A stretch of DNA of 64,000 bases from Pseudomonas putida (GCF_001976065.1 NZ_MNAH01000003.1:654589-718588), one strand, 5' to 3'; numbered from the stretch's first letter, positions 16,530 to 25,762 are shown. Translations and numbers: made by a program. Notes: generated by a model from the sequence alone, not told the origin.

Positions 16530-18352
16530 TTAAGCGTCTCCAGGGCAGAAGTGAAGGCGCTGGCCCCCTGCTCTGCCGAGCTGAAGGCCATGCGCATGAA
16601 ACCAAACAGTTCGCGACCGGTGCCGATGTTGTTGCCCAACAGGCCCTTGGCCGGCGTGCGCGCTGCAAATTCTTCGGCGTCCACCTTAAGCTCCAGGGTG
16701 CCTTTGACGCCATCGACGCGGATGATATCGCCCTCTTGCACCCGCGCCAAAGCGCCGCCCACATAAGCTTCAGGGCTGACGTGAATGGCCGCGGGGATTT
16801 TCCCCGACGCACCGGACATGCGCCCGTCGGTGACCAGGGCCACCTTGAAGCCGCGATCCTGCAGCACGCCAAGGAACGGCGTCATCTTGTGCAGTTCCGG
16901 CATGCCGTTGGAGCGCGGGCCCTGGAAGCGCATCACCGCGACAAAATCCTTCTCCAGCAAACCGGCCTTGAACGCATCGGCCAGGTCCTGCTGATCCTGG
17001 AACACCATGGCGGGCGCTTCGACGATCTGGTTTTCCAGGGCCACCGCAGAAACCTTCATCACCCCGCGACCAAGATTGCCTTCCATCACCCGCAAGCCGC
17101 CCTCTGGCGAGAATGCGCGGGCGACCGGACGCAGGATGCTTTCATCAAGGCTTTCGGTGATGCCTTCGCGCCAGACCAGCTCGCCATTGTCGAGGAACGG
17201 TTCCTGGGTGTAGCGGCTCAGGCCATGGCCCAGCACGGTGTTGACGTTTTCGTGGAGCAGCCCGGCTTCCAGCAGTTCGCGGATCAGGAACGACATGCCG
17301 CCCGCGGCCTGGAAGTGGTTGATGTCGGCCTTGCCGTTCGGGTAGACGTGACTCAGGGTCGGCACTACCTCGGAGAGGTCGGCCATGTCCTGCCAGGTCA
17401 GCTGGATACCTGCGGCCATGGCAATGGCCGGCATGTGCAAGGTGTGGTTGGTCGAGCCGCCGGTGGCATGCAGGGCGACGATGGAGTTGACCAGCGAACG
17501 CTCGTCGACGATTTCGCCGATCGGCAGGTAATCGCCATTCTGCTTGGTAATGCGCGTCACCTGGTGCGCCGCTTCGCGAGTGAGCGCGTCGCGCAACGGT
17601 GTGTTCGGGTTGACGAAGGAGGCGCCCGGCAAGTGCAGGCCCATGACTTCCATCAGCAGCTGGTTGGTGTTGGCGGTGCCGTAGAAGGTGCAGGTACCGG
17701 GGCTGTGGTAGGAGTTCATTTCCGACTCCAGCAGCTCTTCGCGGCTGGCCTTGCCTTCGGCGTAGCGCTGGCGCACGTCGGCTTTCTGCTTGTTGGAAAT
17801 GCCCGACACCATCGGCCCGCCCGGGACGAAGATCATCGGCAGATGGCCGAACCGCAGCGCACCCATCATCAGGCCCGGGACGATCTTGTCGCAGATGCCG
17901 AGCATCAGCGCGCCATCGAACATGTTGTGGGACAGCGCCACGGCGGTGGACAGCGCGATCACTTCACGGCTCGGCAGGCTCAGCTCCATGCCGGGCTCGC
18001 CCTGGGTCACGCCATCGCACATGGCCGGGGTGCCGCCGGCGAACTGGCCGACGGAGCCGATTTCGCGCAAGGCTTTTTTGATCAGCTCGGGGAAGACTTC
18101 GTACGGCTGGTGCGCCGAGAGCATGTCGTTATATGACGAAACAATTGCGATGTTGGCGGAGTTCATCATCCGCAGGCTGTTCTTGTCGTCGCTGCCACAA
18201 CCGGCCACGCCGTGGGCAAAGTTGGCGCATTGCAGCTTGCCGCGCATCGGACCGTCGCTGGCGGCATCGCGAATCAGTGCAAGGTAAGCCTGACGCGTGG
18301 CGCGGCTGCGGGCGATAAGCCGTTCGGTGACCTCAAGGACGCGGGGATGCAT
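16526..18352 (-). CDS. edd: 6-phosphogluconate dehydratase
   Basis: Dehydrates 6-phosphogluconate to KDPG, the committed Entner-Doudoroff step; a cytoplasmic [4Fe-4S] enzyme. At 608 residues it is full-length IlvD/Edd family. It carries [14 protein letters not shown] near 152-165, G-I-C-D-K-I-V-P-G near 194-202 with one cluster cysteine, and [14 protein letters not shown] near 248-261. It is the first gene of edd-glk and is divergent from gap across a 220-bp region with a HexR-type site. No separate operator was recognised on the edd side. Confidence 0.96.
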   Translation of the reverse strand: MHPRVLEVTERLIARSRATRQAYLALIRDAASDGPMRGKLQCANFAHGVAGCGSDDKNSLRMMNSANIAIVSSYNDMLSAHQPYEVFPELIKKALREIGSVGQFAGGTPAMCDGVTQGEPGMELSLPSREVIALSTAVALSHNMFDGALMLGICDKIVPGLMMGALRFGHLPMIFVPGGPMVSGISNKQKADVRQRYAEGKASREELLESEMNSYHSPGTCTFYGTANTNQLLMEVMGLHLPGASFVNPNTPLRDALTREAAHQVTRITKQNGDYLPIGEIVDERSLVNSIVALHATGGSTNHTLHMPAIAMAAGIQLTWQDMADLSEVVPTLSHVYPNGKADINHFQAAGGMSFLIRELLEAGLLHENVNTVLGHGLSRYTQEPFLDNGELVWREGITESLDESILRPVARAFSPEGGLRVMEGNLGRGVMKVSAVALENQIVEAPAMVFQDQQDLADAFKAGLLEKDFVAVMRFQGPRSNGMPELHKMTPFLGVLQDRGFKVALVTDGRMSGASGKIPAAIHVSPEAYVGGALARVQEGDIIRVDGVKGTLELKVDAEEFAARTPAKGLLGNNIGTGRELFGFMRMAFSSAEQGASAFTSALETLN

Positions 18353-18507
18353 GTGTAGAACTCCAGGCTAACGGATGTGGCGACCTGATTGTCTATGCTG
18401 ATCAAAGGCCGGTGTCGATGGGATGACAGACGGTTTTCTTGATCGGTTGGACCAGTTGATTCAGGTCACTCGTTGTAGATTGAATAAAATATTGCCATTA
18501 AAAAGGC

Positions 18508-18554
18508 TTGTTTTCTATTTTTTTGCGAATAATCTTGTAATTCCAACAACAAAA
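18508..18554 (+). promoter_or_regulatory. gap promoter with HexR-type site and A-rich leader motif
   Basis: TTGTTT (18508-18513) and TAATCT (18530-18535) are spaced by 16 nt as a plausible sigma-70 promoter. Overlapping the -10 end is TTGT-N7-ACAA (18535-18549), the half-site layout described for HexR in P. putida. The overlapping AACAACAAAA (18545-18554) also matches the Hfq/Crc motif. Placement right at the expected transcription start suits a repressor. Confidence 0.6.
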
Positions 18555-18572
18555 CGACGGCGGCGCTGACAA

Positions 18573-19574
18573 ATGACTCTACGAATCGCAATCAATGGTT
18601 TTGGCCGAATTGGTCGTAACGTCCTTCGAGCACTCTATACCCAAGGCTATCGCCAGGATTTGCAGATCGTCGCCATCAACGACTTGGGAGACAGCGCTAT
18701 CAATGCGCATTTGCTCAAGTACGACACGGTTCACGGCACGTTTGAAGCCGATGTCCAGCATGATCAGGAAAGTCTCACCGTCAACGGCGATCGAATTTCG
18801 GTGAGCGCCATTCGCAATCCGGCCGAACTGCCCTGGGCTGCGGAAAAGATCGATGTGGTGTTCGAGTGCACCGGTCTGTTCACCGACCGCGCCAAAGCCG
18901 CCGCGCATATTACGGCCGGCGCACGCAAAGTGATCATCTCCGCGCCAGCATCAGGTGCCGACGCCACCGTGGTGTATGGGGTCAACCACGACATTCTGCG
19001 CCAGTCGCACCAGATCATTTCCAACGCCTCGTGCACCACCAACTGCCTGGCCCCGGTGGCCCAGGTGCTGCACCGCGAACTGGGCATCGAAAGCGGCCTG
19101 ATGACCACCATCCATGCCTACACCAACGATCAGAACCTGACCGACGTCTACCACAGCGACCCGTACCGCGCCCGTTCGGCCACCCAGAACATGATCCCGA
19201 GCAAGACCGGGGCAGCCGAAGCGGTCGGCCTGGTGCTGCCGGAACTGGCGGGCAAACTGACCGGCATGGCGGTGCGCGTGCCGGTGATCAACGTCTCCCT
19301 GGTGGACCTGACCGTGCAGCTGAAAAAAGAAGCCACGGCTGAAGAGGTCAACGCGCTGCTCAAGCAGGCCAGCCAGCATTCGAAGATCCTCGGCTACAAC
19401 ACCTTGCCGCTGGTTTCCAGCGACTTCAACCACAACCCGCTGTCGTCGATCTTCGACGCCAACCACACCAAATCCAGCGGCAAGCTGCTCAAGGTGCTGG
19501 CCTGGTACGACAACGAATGGGGCTTCTCCAACCGCATGCTCGATAACTGCCTGGCGCTGTGCCACGCAGAGTAA
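18573..19574 (+). CDS. gap: Glyceraldehyde-3-phosphate dehydrogenase, type I
   Basis: Oxidises the glyceraldehyde 3-phosphate released by Eda, joining the pathway to lower glycolysis. At 333 residues it has standard length. The N-terminal Rossmann motif is I-N-G-F-G-R-I-G-R at 7-15, the catalytic cysteine is C154 in S-N-A-S-C-T-T-N-C, and W-Y-D-N-E-W-G-F lies near the C terminus. This copy belongs to the glucose/HexR regulon (gap-1 type), divergent from edd. The ribosome-binding site is weak. Confidence 0.95.
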   Translation: MTLRIAINGFGRIGRNVLRALYTQGYRQDLQIVAINDLGDSAINAHLLKYDTVHGTFEADVQHDQESLTVNGDRISVSAIRNPAELPWAAEKIDVVFECTGLFTDRAKAAAHITAGARKVIISAPASGADATVVYGVNHDILRQSHQIISNASCTTNCLAPVAQVLHRELGIESGLMTTIHAYTNDQNLTDVYHSDPYRARSATQNMIPSKTGAAEAVGLVLPELAGKLTGMAVRVPVINVSLVDLTVQLKKEATAEEVNALLKQASQHSKILGYNTLPLVSSDFNHNPLSSIFDANHTKSSGKLLKVLAWYDNEWGFSNRMLDNCLALCHAE

Positions 19575-19584
19575 GCGAAGCTTA

Positions 19585-19626
19585 CTTGTAGGAGCTGCGA
19601 TGCGGCGATCCGACTTGCCAGCGAAG
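19585..19626. repeat. Single degenerate REP-like sequence
   Basis: TGTAGGAGCTGCGATGCGGC followed by CTTGCCAGCGAAGGC resembles a split or chimeric REP unit in the short gap between gap and mgsA. Only one arm is recognisable. Confidence 0.5.
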
Positions 19627-19687
19627 GCATCCTCGAGATCGCCATCGCCAGCATGCCAGACGCCCCCCGTTGTTTATGGAACAACCC

Positions 19688-20152
19688 ATGATCGGTATCA
19701 GCTTCACCCAAAAGACCATGACTGCGCGCAAGCGCATCGCCCTGGTCGCTCACGACCACTGCAAAGTGTTTTTGCTGGACTGGGCAGAACGCCAGAAAGA
19801 CCGCCTGGCCCGGCATGAACTGGTCGCCACCGGCACCACGGGGTTGTTGTTGCAACAACGCCTGGACCTGCCGGTGGAAAGCATGATCAGTGGCCCGCTC
19901 GGCGGAGACCAACAGCTCGGCGCGCGCATCGCCGAGCAACGGGTCGACATGCTGGTATTTTTCTGGGACCCGTTCGAACCACAACCCCACGATCCCGACA
20001 TCAAGGCATTGCTGCGGGTTGCTGCGGTGTGGAACATCCCGGTGGCATGCAACGAATGCAGCGCCGACTACCTGCTCAGCAGCCCGCTGATGGATCAGGC
20101 GCATCCACATCGGATTCCGGATTACGCGACGTACCTGCAAGGCCGCGCGTAA
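19688..20152 (+). CDS. mgsA: Methylglyoxal synthase
   Basis: Converts dihydroxyacetone phosphate to methylglyoxal and phosphate, an overflow bypass of lower glycolysis; cytoplasmic. The 154 residues from the ATG at 19688 align along their length with E. coli MgsA: V-A-H-D-H-C-K, the phosphate loop A-T-G-T-T-G, S-G-P-L-G-G-D-Q-Q, F-F-W-D-P-F with catalytic aspartate, and V-W-N-I-P-V-A. Earlier in-frame starts at 19670 (TTG) and 19676 (ATG) are possible. It sits after gap, whose substrate pool it shares. Confidence 0.93.
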   Translation: MIGISFTQKTMTARKRIALVAHDHCKVFLLDWAERQKDRLARHELVATGTTGLLLQQRLDLPVESMISGPLGGDQQLGARIAEQRVDMLVFFWDPFEPQPHDPDIKALLRVAAVWNIPVACNECSADYLLSSPLMDQAHPHRIPDYATYLQGRA

Positions 20153-20177
20153 ACCTTCACAATTCAATACTTGACCA

Positions 20178-20212
20178 TTCGAGTAGATGATAAGCATTAT
20201 CATCTACTCGAA
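20178..20212. promoter_or_regulatory. Fur box inside a 35-bp palindrome before the ECF sigma gene
   Basis: TGATAAG-C-ATTATCA (20188-20202) differs from the 7-1-7 Fur consensus by one base. It is embedded in a longer inverted repeat with perfect 16-bp arms (20178-20193 and 20197-20212) around GCA. It lies 18 nt before the sigma-factor start, so Fe-Fur would block transcription of the signalling cascade. The extra symmetry could also form an RNA hairpin ending mgsA transcripts. Confidence 0.82.
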
Positions 20213-20229
20213 ATGGATCAGGTCCTCCC

Positions 20230-20748
20230 GTGAGTCAATCGCGCTTCAACGACGTCTTCATCACCCAGCGAGTGTCCCTGCTGCGCACGCTGGAGCGGAT
20301 GGTCAATAACCACAGCACCGCCGAAGACCTCTTGCAGGAAACCTACCTGCGCGTGACCCGAGCGCTCAGCGAGCGGGCCATCGATCACCTGGAGCCCTTT
20401 GTTTTCCAGACGGCCCGCAACCTGGCACTGGACCATTTGCGTGCCCGACGCATCCACTCGCGGACCATGGTCGATGACGTACCACTGGACGTGGTGGAAA
20501 GCGTCGCCGCCCCCGCCAGCAGTGCCGAGGACGCCGCCCATGCCGAACAATTGCTCGAGCGTCTGAACGTGCGCCTCAGTCAACTCAGTGCCCGCCAGCA
20601 GCAGATTTTCATCCTCAGCCGCCTGCACGGCCACAGCTACCTGGAGATTGCCGAGAAACTCGACGTCTCGCTCAGTACCGTGCAGAAGGAGCTGAAACTG
20701 ATCATGACGATCTGTATCGGCCTCGCCGACCGGTTGAACGACCACTGA
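20230..20748 (+). CDS. FecI-family ECF sigma factor of a haem/iron signalling system
   Basis: Directs RNA polymerase to the receptor gene downstream when its anti-sigma partner is signalled. The 172-residue protein has region 2 with the helix Y-L-R-V-T-R-A-L-S and F-V-F-Q-T-A-R-N-L-A-L-D-H-L-R-A-R-R (about 42-78). A short linker and region 4 follow, with L-S-A-R-Q-Q-Q-I-F-I-L-S-R-L-H-G-H-S-Y-L-E-I-A-E (about 121-144) and the HTH. The start is GTG. A strong Fur box lies just upstream, and the FecR-like gene follows at 102 nt. The set resembles HxuI/HasI-type haem sigma factors. Confidence 0.9.
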   Translation: MSQSRFNDVFITQRVSLLRTLERMVNNHSTAEDLLQETYLRVTRALSERAIDHLEPFVFQTARNLALDHLRARRIHSRTMVDDVPLDVVESVAAPASSAEDAAHAEQLLERLNVRLSQLSARQQQIFILSRLHGHSYLEIAEKLDVSLSTVQKELKLIMTICIGLADRLNDH

Positions 20749-20850
20749 ATCGCCGCTGGCTCGACGCACCTGGTCATCAGGGCTACCCTTGGCCCTCTTT
20801 TGCGCTTCACTAAAAAAACAGCCGTGCACAGACACTGCCGAGGAAACACC

Positions 20851-21816
20851 GTGACGGACACCCACCGCGCCCCTTCGCCTGCCCAGGCGCCGGCCACAGC
20901 CGAGGCGATGGACCAGGCCCTGGACTGGCTGATCGTGCTGGACAGCCCGAGCGAAGAACAGACTCGCCAGTTCCACCAATGGCTCGCGGCCGACCCGGCG
21001 CACGCCGAAGCGTTCGCCAGGGCCCAGGCGATCTGGAACGGTGCACCCGTCACCCAATGCGCGCAGAGCCTGGCGACGCAGCCCGCGAAAGTCAGCGTGC
21101 TGTCGCGCCTGCGTCCGCACTGCAAACCCCTGGCCACTGCCGCCGTGCTGATCCTCGGTTTGTTCAGTTTCAGTAATCTGCCCCTGCGCCTGCAGGCCGA
21201 TCACCTGACCGTGGTTGGCGAGCGCCAGCGCCTGCAACTGGAGGATGGCTCGCAAGTGCTGCTCAACACCAACTCGGCCTTCTCCAGCACCATCAACGAG
21301 CACAAGCGCGTGGCCCGCCTGTATCAGGGCGAGGCGTTTTTCGACGTGCAGCCCCATCGCGGCCTGCCGCTGGAAATCGACGCAGGGCGGGTCACGGCGA
21401 GTGTCCGCGATACCGCGTTTGCCGTGCGTTACCTCGATGGCGTGACTCAGGTTCGGGTGCAGCGCGGGGATGTCGACTTGCGCGCCACCGGCGGCGACGC
21501 CCGGGTACGCCTGACAGCCGGGGAAAGCATCCGTATCGGCCCCAACGGTTTCGACCGCCCGGCCAAACTGGATGCGGCCACCGACCTGGCCTGGGTCCAG
21601 GGTCGCCTGGTGTTTGAAAACTGCCCGCTGAGCCAGGTGCTGGCGGAGCTGCGCCGCTATTATCCGGGCTGGATCATCAACAACAACGAGCGATTGGCCG
21701 ATGTTGCCGTGACCGGGAATTATCGTCTCGACCAGCCGCTGGACGTGATCCGATCGCTGGCACACATCACCTCGGCACAGCTCAAGGAATACCCGGCGCT
21801 GGTGATCTTGAACTAA
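20851..21816 (+). CDS. FecR-family anti-sigma factor
   Basis: Inner-membrane regulator that holds the ECF sigma factor and transmits the signal from the receptor. A GTG start at 20851 is chosen because GAGGA lies before it, giving 321 residues. The N-terminal cytoplasmic domain (to about residue 90; ...A-L-D-W-L-I-V-L-D-S-P... and F-H-Q-W-L-A-A-D-P-A-H-A-E-A-F) is DUF4880-like. One membrane helix is near 104-120 (TAAVLILGLFSFS). The periplasmic FecR domain has L-E-D-G-S-Q-V-L-L-N-T-N-S and G-E-A-F-F-D-V. A C-terminal STN-like part ends the protein. Confidence 0.9.
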   Translation: MTDTHRAPSPAQAPATAEAMDQALDWLIVLDSPSEEQTRQFHQWLAADPAHAEAFARAQAIWNGAPVTQCAQSLATQPAKVSVLSRLRPHCKPLATAAVLILGLFSFSNLPLRLQADHLTVVGERQRLQLEDGSQVLLNTNSAFSSTINEHKRVARLYQGEAFFDVQPHRGLPLEIDAGRVTASVRDTAFAVRYLDGVTQVRVQRGDVDLRATGGDARVRLTAGESIRIGPNGFDRPAKLDAATDLAWVQGRLVFENCPLSQVLAELRRYYPGWIINNNERLADVAVTGNYRLDQPLDVIRSLAHITSAQLKEYPALVILN

Positions 21817-21817
21817 A

Positions 21818-21832
21818 TGAGAATTATTTTTA
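21818..21832 (+). promoter_or_regulatory. Weak Fur-box-like site before the receptor gene
   Basis: TGAGAATTATTTTTA matches the 7-1-7 Fur pattern at about 11 of 14 positions and lies just after the FecR stop, 107 nt before the receptor. It is less convincing than the site at 20188. Confidence 0.35.
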
Positions 21833-21938
21833 CTCGATAGCCAAAGCTCGTACGTCTCGTTATAGCCAATGCAATTGATTCGCATCTCTATATGCCAATC
21901 AGCACCTATAAAGATTCGTGCGACACGGAGCGCTATCG

Positions 21939-24503
21939 ATGTCCTCTCGCCTTACCCGCCCAGCCTCTTCACCCTCCCGCGTACTGTCGCTGCTGACCGC
22001 CGCCATTTTGATGGCCGGTACTGCACCGGTCATGGCCGCCACTGCCGCCGAGCAGCCGGCGCGCAAAATGGGCGATTACGCATTCACCATTGCGCCGCAG
22101 TCGCTGGTGTCGGCGCTCAATGCCTTTACCGCTGTGACCGGCTGGCAGGTCGGCTTTTCCGCCGAACTGGCTCAAGGCATGGAGTCGCCGGGCGTGCGCG
22201 GATCGCTGACACCGGAAAAAGCCCTCGAGCGCCTGTTGGTGGGGACCCACCTGAACTATCGCAAACTGGGCAGCAACAACATCATCCTCGAGCCTCGCAT
22301 TGACTCCGGCACGCTCAACCTGCAACAAGTGACCATCAGCGCCACGCGTCAGGAGCAGGACGTGAGCAGCGTGCCCAGCACTGTCACCGTCCACACCCGC
22401 GAAAAGCTCGACCGCAACAACGTCAACAGCATCAAGGATCTGGTGCGTTACGAGCCAGGCGTTTCGGTGGGCGGTGCCGGTACACGCGCGGGGCTTTCCG
22501 GCTACAACATCCGCGGCATCGACGGCGACCGTGTGTTGACCCAGGTCGACGGCGTGCAAGTGCCCGACGGCTTTTTCAATGGCCCGTACGCCCAGACCAA
22601 CCGCAATTACGTCGACCCGGAAATCGTCAAGCGCGTGGAAATCCTCCGTGGCCCGGCGTCGGTGCTGTACGGCAGCAACGCCATTGGCGGCGCCGTCAGC
22701 TACTACACCCTGGACCCGGACGACATCATCAAGCCAGGCCAGGACGTCGGTGCCCGCCTGAAGACCGGCTACAGTTCGGCCGATGATAGCTGGCTCACCT
22801 CAGGCACCGTGGCCGGGCGCACCGGCGACTTCGACGGTTTGTTGCACCTCAGCCAGCGCAATGGTCATGAAACCGAGTCCTACGGCGAGACCGGTGGAAC
22901 CGGCCTGAACCGCACTGAAGCCAACCCCGAGGACGTGCGCACCACCAACGTGCTGGCCAAGTTGGGCTGGAACTACGCTGACGATGCGCGCTTCGGCTTG
23001 ACTTACGAGCACTACAAGGACGATCGCGACACCCATCAACTGAGCGCCGTGGGTGGACCCTTCAACGCGGGACGCGGCTTCGGTTTCTACCAATCGCGCA
23101 CCGGCAACGACACCATTACCCGCGAGCGCTTTGGCCTGGAACACCGCTTCGCCCTGGACAGCCTGCTGGCCGACAACATCAAGTGGACACTGAATTACCA
23201 GATCGCCAAGACCGACCAGAGCACGGAAGAAATCTATGCGCCGTCGCGCACGGTGCTGCGTAACCGCGATACCACCTACAAGGACCGCCAATGGGTATTC
23301 GATGCCCAGGCTGACAAGGCATTTGCCATTGCCGACACGGACCATGTCGTCACTTACGGCACCACCATCAAGCAGGACAAAGTCACCGGCCTGCGCACCG
23401 GTAGCGGCACCTGCCTGACCGTGGCCGGTACCTGCCGTGTCGTCGGCGCCGCCAGCCCTGCCGACACCTTGACCCCGGCCAGCGACTTCCCGGACCCGAC
23501 CATCAACACCTACAGCCTGTTCGCCCAGGACCAGATCGCCTGGAACGACTGGACCTTCGTGCCCGGCCTGCGCTACGACTACACCCAGCTCAAGCCGCAC
23601 CTGACCGATGAGTTCCTGGTGACGGCCGACCAGAGTGGTAACGGCGAGGTCAACGAGGACACCAAGACCTGGCATCGCCTGTCGCCGAAGTTCGGTACCA
23701 CTTACCGCTTCGACGACAACTACACCTGGTATGGCCAGTACGCCGAAGGCTTCCGCACTCCGTCCGCCAAGGCCCTGTATGGCCGCTTCGAAAACCTGGC
23801 GGGTGGCTATCAGGTCGCGCCCAACCCCGATCTCGAACCGGAAAAGAGCAAAAGCTATGAAACCGGCCTGCGTGGGCAGTTCGAGGCCGGCACCTTCGAT
23901 GTCGCTGTTTTCTACAACAAATACCGCGACTTCATCGACGAGAACGCCATTACCCCCGGCTACACCGAGACGACCTTCCAGAGCAACAACATCAAGCACG
24001 CCACCATCAAGGGCCTGGAACTCAAGGGCCGCTTGAACCTGGATAGCTTCGGTGCGCCAAACGGCCTGTACACCCAGGGCTCCGTAGCCTACCTGTATGG
24101 TCGCAACGATGACAGCGGTGAGCCACTCAATAGCGTCAATCCGCTGACCGGCGTGTTCGGCCTCGGTTATGACCAGGACCAATACGGCGCGTTGCTGAAC
24201 TGGACCCTGGTCAAGCGCAAGACCCGCGTCGACAGCACCAGCTTCAACACGCCGGACGGCACCAGCACCCAATTCAAGACACCGGGTTACGGTGTGCTTG
24301 ATCTGGCCGGTTTCTACAAGGTAAGCGACGACCTGACCGTCAACGCCGGCCTGTACAACCTGACTGACAAGAAATACTGGCAGTGGGATGACGTACGCGG
24401 CTATGACAGCGTCGGCGAAGCCTCGGTAACGCAGCCAGCCAACCTCGATCGCCTGACTCAGCCTGGACGCAACTTCGCGATCAACCTGGTCTGGGACATC
24501 TGA
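21939..24503 (+). CDS. TonB-dependent haem receptor with signalling (STN) domain
   Basis: Outer-membrane transporter, probably for haem, that also signals to the FecR-like protein. It has 854 residues from the ATG at 21939 (GGAG before it). A signal peptide ends near residue 34 (V-M-A-A). An STN domain spans about 40-115, a TonB-box-like Q-V-T-I-S-A follows, then a plug with G-Y-N-I-R-G-I-D-G-D-R-V and I-L-R-G-P-A-S-V-L-Y-G, and a 22-strand barrel ending in ...L-V-W-D-I. F-R-T-P at residue 605 and N-P-D-L at 629 match the FRAP/NPNL boxes of haem receptors. The neighbouring haem oxygenase gene supports haem as ligand. Confidence 0.9.
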   Translation: MSSRLTRPASSPSRVLSLLTAAILMAGTAPVMAATAAEQPARKMGDYAFTIAPQSLVSALNAFTAVTGWQVGFSAELAQGMESPGVRGSLTPEKALERLLVGTHLNYRKLGSNNIILEPRIDSGTLNLQQVTISATRQEQDVSSVPSTVTVHTREKLDRNNVNSIKDLVRYEPGVSVGGAGTRAGLSGYNIRGIDGDRVLTQVDGVQVPDGFFNGPYAQTNRNYVDPEIVKRVEILRGPASVLYGSNAIGGAVSYYTLDPDDIIKPGQDVGARLKTGYSSADDSWLTSGTVAGRTGDFDGLLHLSQRNGHETESYGETGGTGLNRTEANPEDVRTTNVLAKLGWNYADDARFGLTYEHYKDDRDTHQLSAVGGPFNAGRGFGFYQSRTGNDTITRERFGLEHRFALDSLLADNIKWTLNYQIAKTDQSTEEIYAPSRTVLRNRDTTYKDRQWVFDAQADKAFAIADTDHVVTYGTTIKQDKVTGLRTGSGTCLTVAGTCRVVGAASPADTLTPASDFPDPTINTYSLFAQDQIAWNDWTFVPGLRYDYTQLKPHLTDEFLVTADQSGNGEVNEDTKTWHRLSPKFGTTYRFDDNYTWYGQYAEGFRTPSAKALYGRFENLAGGYQVAPNPDLEPEKSKSYETGLRGQFEAGTFDVAVFYNKYRDFIDENAITPGYTETTFQSNNIKHATIKGLELKGRLNLDSFGAPNGLYTQGSVAYLYGRNDDSGEPLNSVNPLTGVFGLGYDQDQYGALLNWTLVKRKTRVDSTSFNTPDGTSTQFKTPGYGVLDLAGFYKVSDDLTVNAGLYNLTDKKYWQWDDVRGYDSVGEASVTQPANLDRLTQPGRNFAINLVWDI

Positions 24504-24512
24504 ACCTGAGCA

Positions 24513-24556
24513 CCTCACCGCGCGTTGCTGTAACAGCCGCCCGGTGAGGTTTTTTT
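24513..24556 (+). terminator. Rho-independent terminator after the receptor gene
   Basis: CCTCACCG (24513-24520) pairs with CGGTGAGG (24542-24549) around an inner GCTGT-AACAGC helix, followed by seven T residues. It separates the receptor gene from hemO, so hemO needs read-through or its own promoter in 24557-24618. Confidence 0.88.
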
Positions 24557-24618
24557 ACTGTCATGCGCCTGCTCATTCGTCTCGTTACCAAGCGCCTCTT
24601 CTTTTCCAAGGATTTGCC

Positions 24619-25227
24619 ATGACCACCCAGGACACCGCCCAACGCCCCACCCTGCGTTCACAACGCTTGAACCAGGTCACCAACGAGCCGCACAGCAAGC
24701 TCGATGCACTGGTCAAGGCCCATGCCCCCTTTGAAACCCAGGCCAGCTTTGCCCGGTTCGTGGTGGCGCAATACCTGTTCCAGTCGGAACTGGTGGCGCT
24801 GTACAACGATGCCGAACTGACGGCCATCGTCCCGGACCTGCCGGCGCGCTGCCGTGCCGATGCGGCCAAGGCAGACCTCGCGGACCTCGACAGCGAAGTG
24901 CCGGCGCCGGTTGCCGGTGCGCTGCAGAACCCAGGCAAAGCCCGGGCCCTGGGCTGGATCTTCGTCTCCGAAGGCTCGAAGCTGGGCGCGGCGTTCCTGA
25001 TCAAGCGTGCCGTGGGCCTGGGCCTGAGCGAAACCTTCGGCGCCCGCCATCTTGGCGAACCTGAAGGTGGCCGCGCGCAAGGCTGGAAAAATTTCGTCAA
25101 GACCCTCGATGAACTGGAACTCAGCGCCGAGGAAGAAGCCGAGCTGGATAAAGGCGCCATCGACGCCTTCAACCGCTTCACGGTGTTGCTGGAACAGGCT
25201 TACGCCAGCACCCCGGAAACCGCCTGA
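24619..25227 (+). CDS. hemO: Biliverdin-producing haem oxygenase
   Basis: Opens imported haem to biliverdin, CO and Fe2+ in the cytoplasm. It has 202 residues from the ATG at 24619 (AAGGA before it). The sequence matches the PigA/HemO group of P. aeruginosa: L-R-S-Q-R-L-N-Q-V-T-N-E-P-H with proximal His25, and the distal helix F-V-S-E-G-S-K-L-G-A-A-F-L. Asn18 and Lys33 correspond to Asn19 and Lys34 of PigA. The place of PigA Lys132 seems to be Arg here, by alignment from memory. The location after the haem receptor supports the role. Confidence 0.93.
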   Translation: MTTQDTAQRPTLRSQRLNQVTNEPHSKLDALVKAHAPFETQASFARFVVAQYLFQSELVALYNDAELTAIVPDLPARCRADAAKADLADLDSEVPAPVAGALQNPGKARALGWIFVSEGSKLGAAFLIKRAVGLGLSETFGARHLGEPEGGRAQGWKNFVKTLDELELSAEEEAELDKGAIDAFNRFTVLLEQAYASTPETA

Positions 25228-25241
25228 CACCCCACCGCCCT

Positions 25242-25329
25242 TTGTAGGAGCGAGCTTGCTCGCGAAGGTGTGTCAGGCACATTGTATTTGAATGTGCCGC
25301 CGTCTTCGCGAGCAAGCTCGCTCCTACAA
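25242..25329. repeat. REP pair after hemO
   Basis: Perfect inverted copies TGTAGGAGCGAGCTTGCTCG and CGAGCAAGCTCGCTCCTACA about 50 nt apart, between hemO and the DUF454 gene. Confidence 0.9.
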
Positions 25330-25372
25330 GGGGCCGATTGTGCCCGCAAGATCGCCAGTTTACTTTGAGCCC

Positions 25373-25762
25373 ATGCCCACCTCCTCCAAACTCGCCCGCC
25401 TCCTCTTCGGCCTGCTGGCCTACGTCAGCCTCGGCATCGGCCTGGTCGCCATCGTCATACCCGGCCTGCCGACCACCGAATTCATCCTCCTGGCCGCGTG
25501 GGCTGCCACGAGAAGTTCGCCGCGCCTGAGCGCCTGGCTGGAAAACCATCGGCTGTTCGGCCCCATCCTCAGTAACTGGCGCAACGGCAAGATCATCGCG
25601 CGCCGGGCAAAAATCAGCGCCACTGTCAGCATGCTGTCATGCGCCGGGCTCATGTTGGTGATGCTTGATCACGGCTGGCCGATCTACCTGGCGATTGCTG
25701 GCATGGGCCTGGGCAACTTGTGGATCTGGTCGCGACCGGAATCCCTGGCGCAACGCCGATAA
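25373..25762 (+). CDS. DUF454 (YbaN-like) small membrane protein
   Basis: Unknown function. The 129 residues from the ATG at 25373 begin M-P-T-S-S-K-L-A-R; a longer frame would run through the REP element. The family signature is present: G-L-V-A-I-V-I-P-G-L-P-T-T-E-F-I-L-L-A-A-W near 23-43, then S-P-R-L-S-A-W-L-E-N-H-R-L-F-G-P and a cytoplasmic N-W-R-N-G-K-I-I stretch, with two or three membrane helices at each end. In many proteobacteria such genes lie next to haem or iron loci, as here. Confidence 0.85.
   Translation: MPTSSKLARLLFGLLAYVSLGIGLVAIVIPGLPTTEFILLAAWAATRSSPRLSAWLENHRLFGPILSNWRNGKIIARRAKISATVSMLSCAGLMLVMLDHGWPIYLAIAGMGLGNLWIWSRPESLAQRR

Noticed and set aside
19570..19586. AGTAAGC-GAA-GCTTACT hairpin at the end of gap as a terminator
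   Set aside because: Short stem with only TT after it and overlap with the stop codon; too weak to call.
21818..21880. FecI-type promoter (GAGAAT ... CGTCTC) before the haem receptor
   Set aside because: The two elements are about 28 nt apart, too far for a -35/-10 pair, so no sigma-specific promoter is claimed.
20218..21885. 555-codon minus-strand open frame opposite the sigma and FecR genes
   Set aside because: Antisense shadow with low-complexity translation; the plus-strand genes have motifs and ribosome-binding sites.
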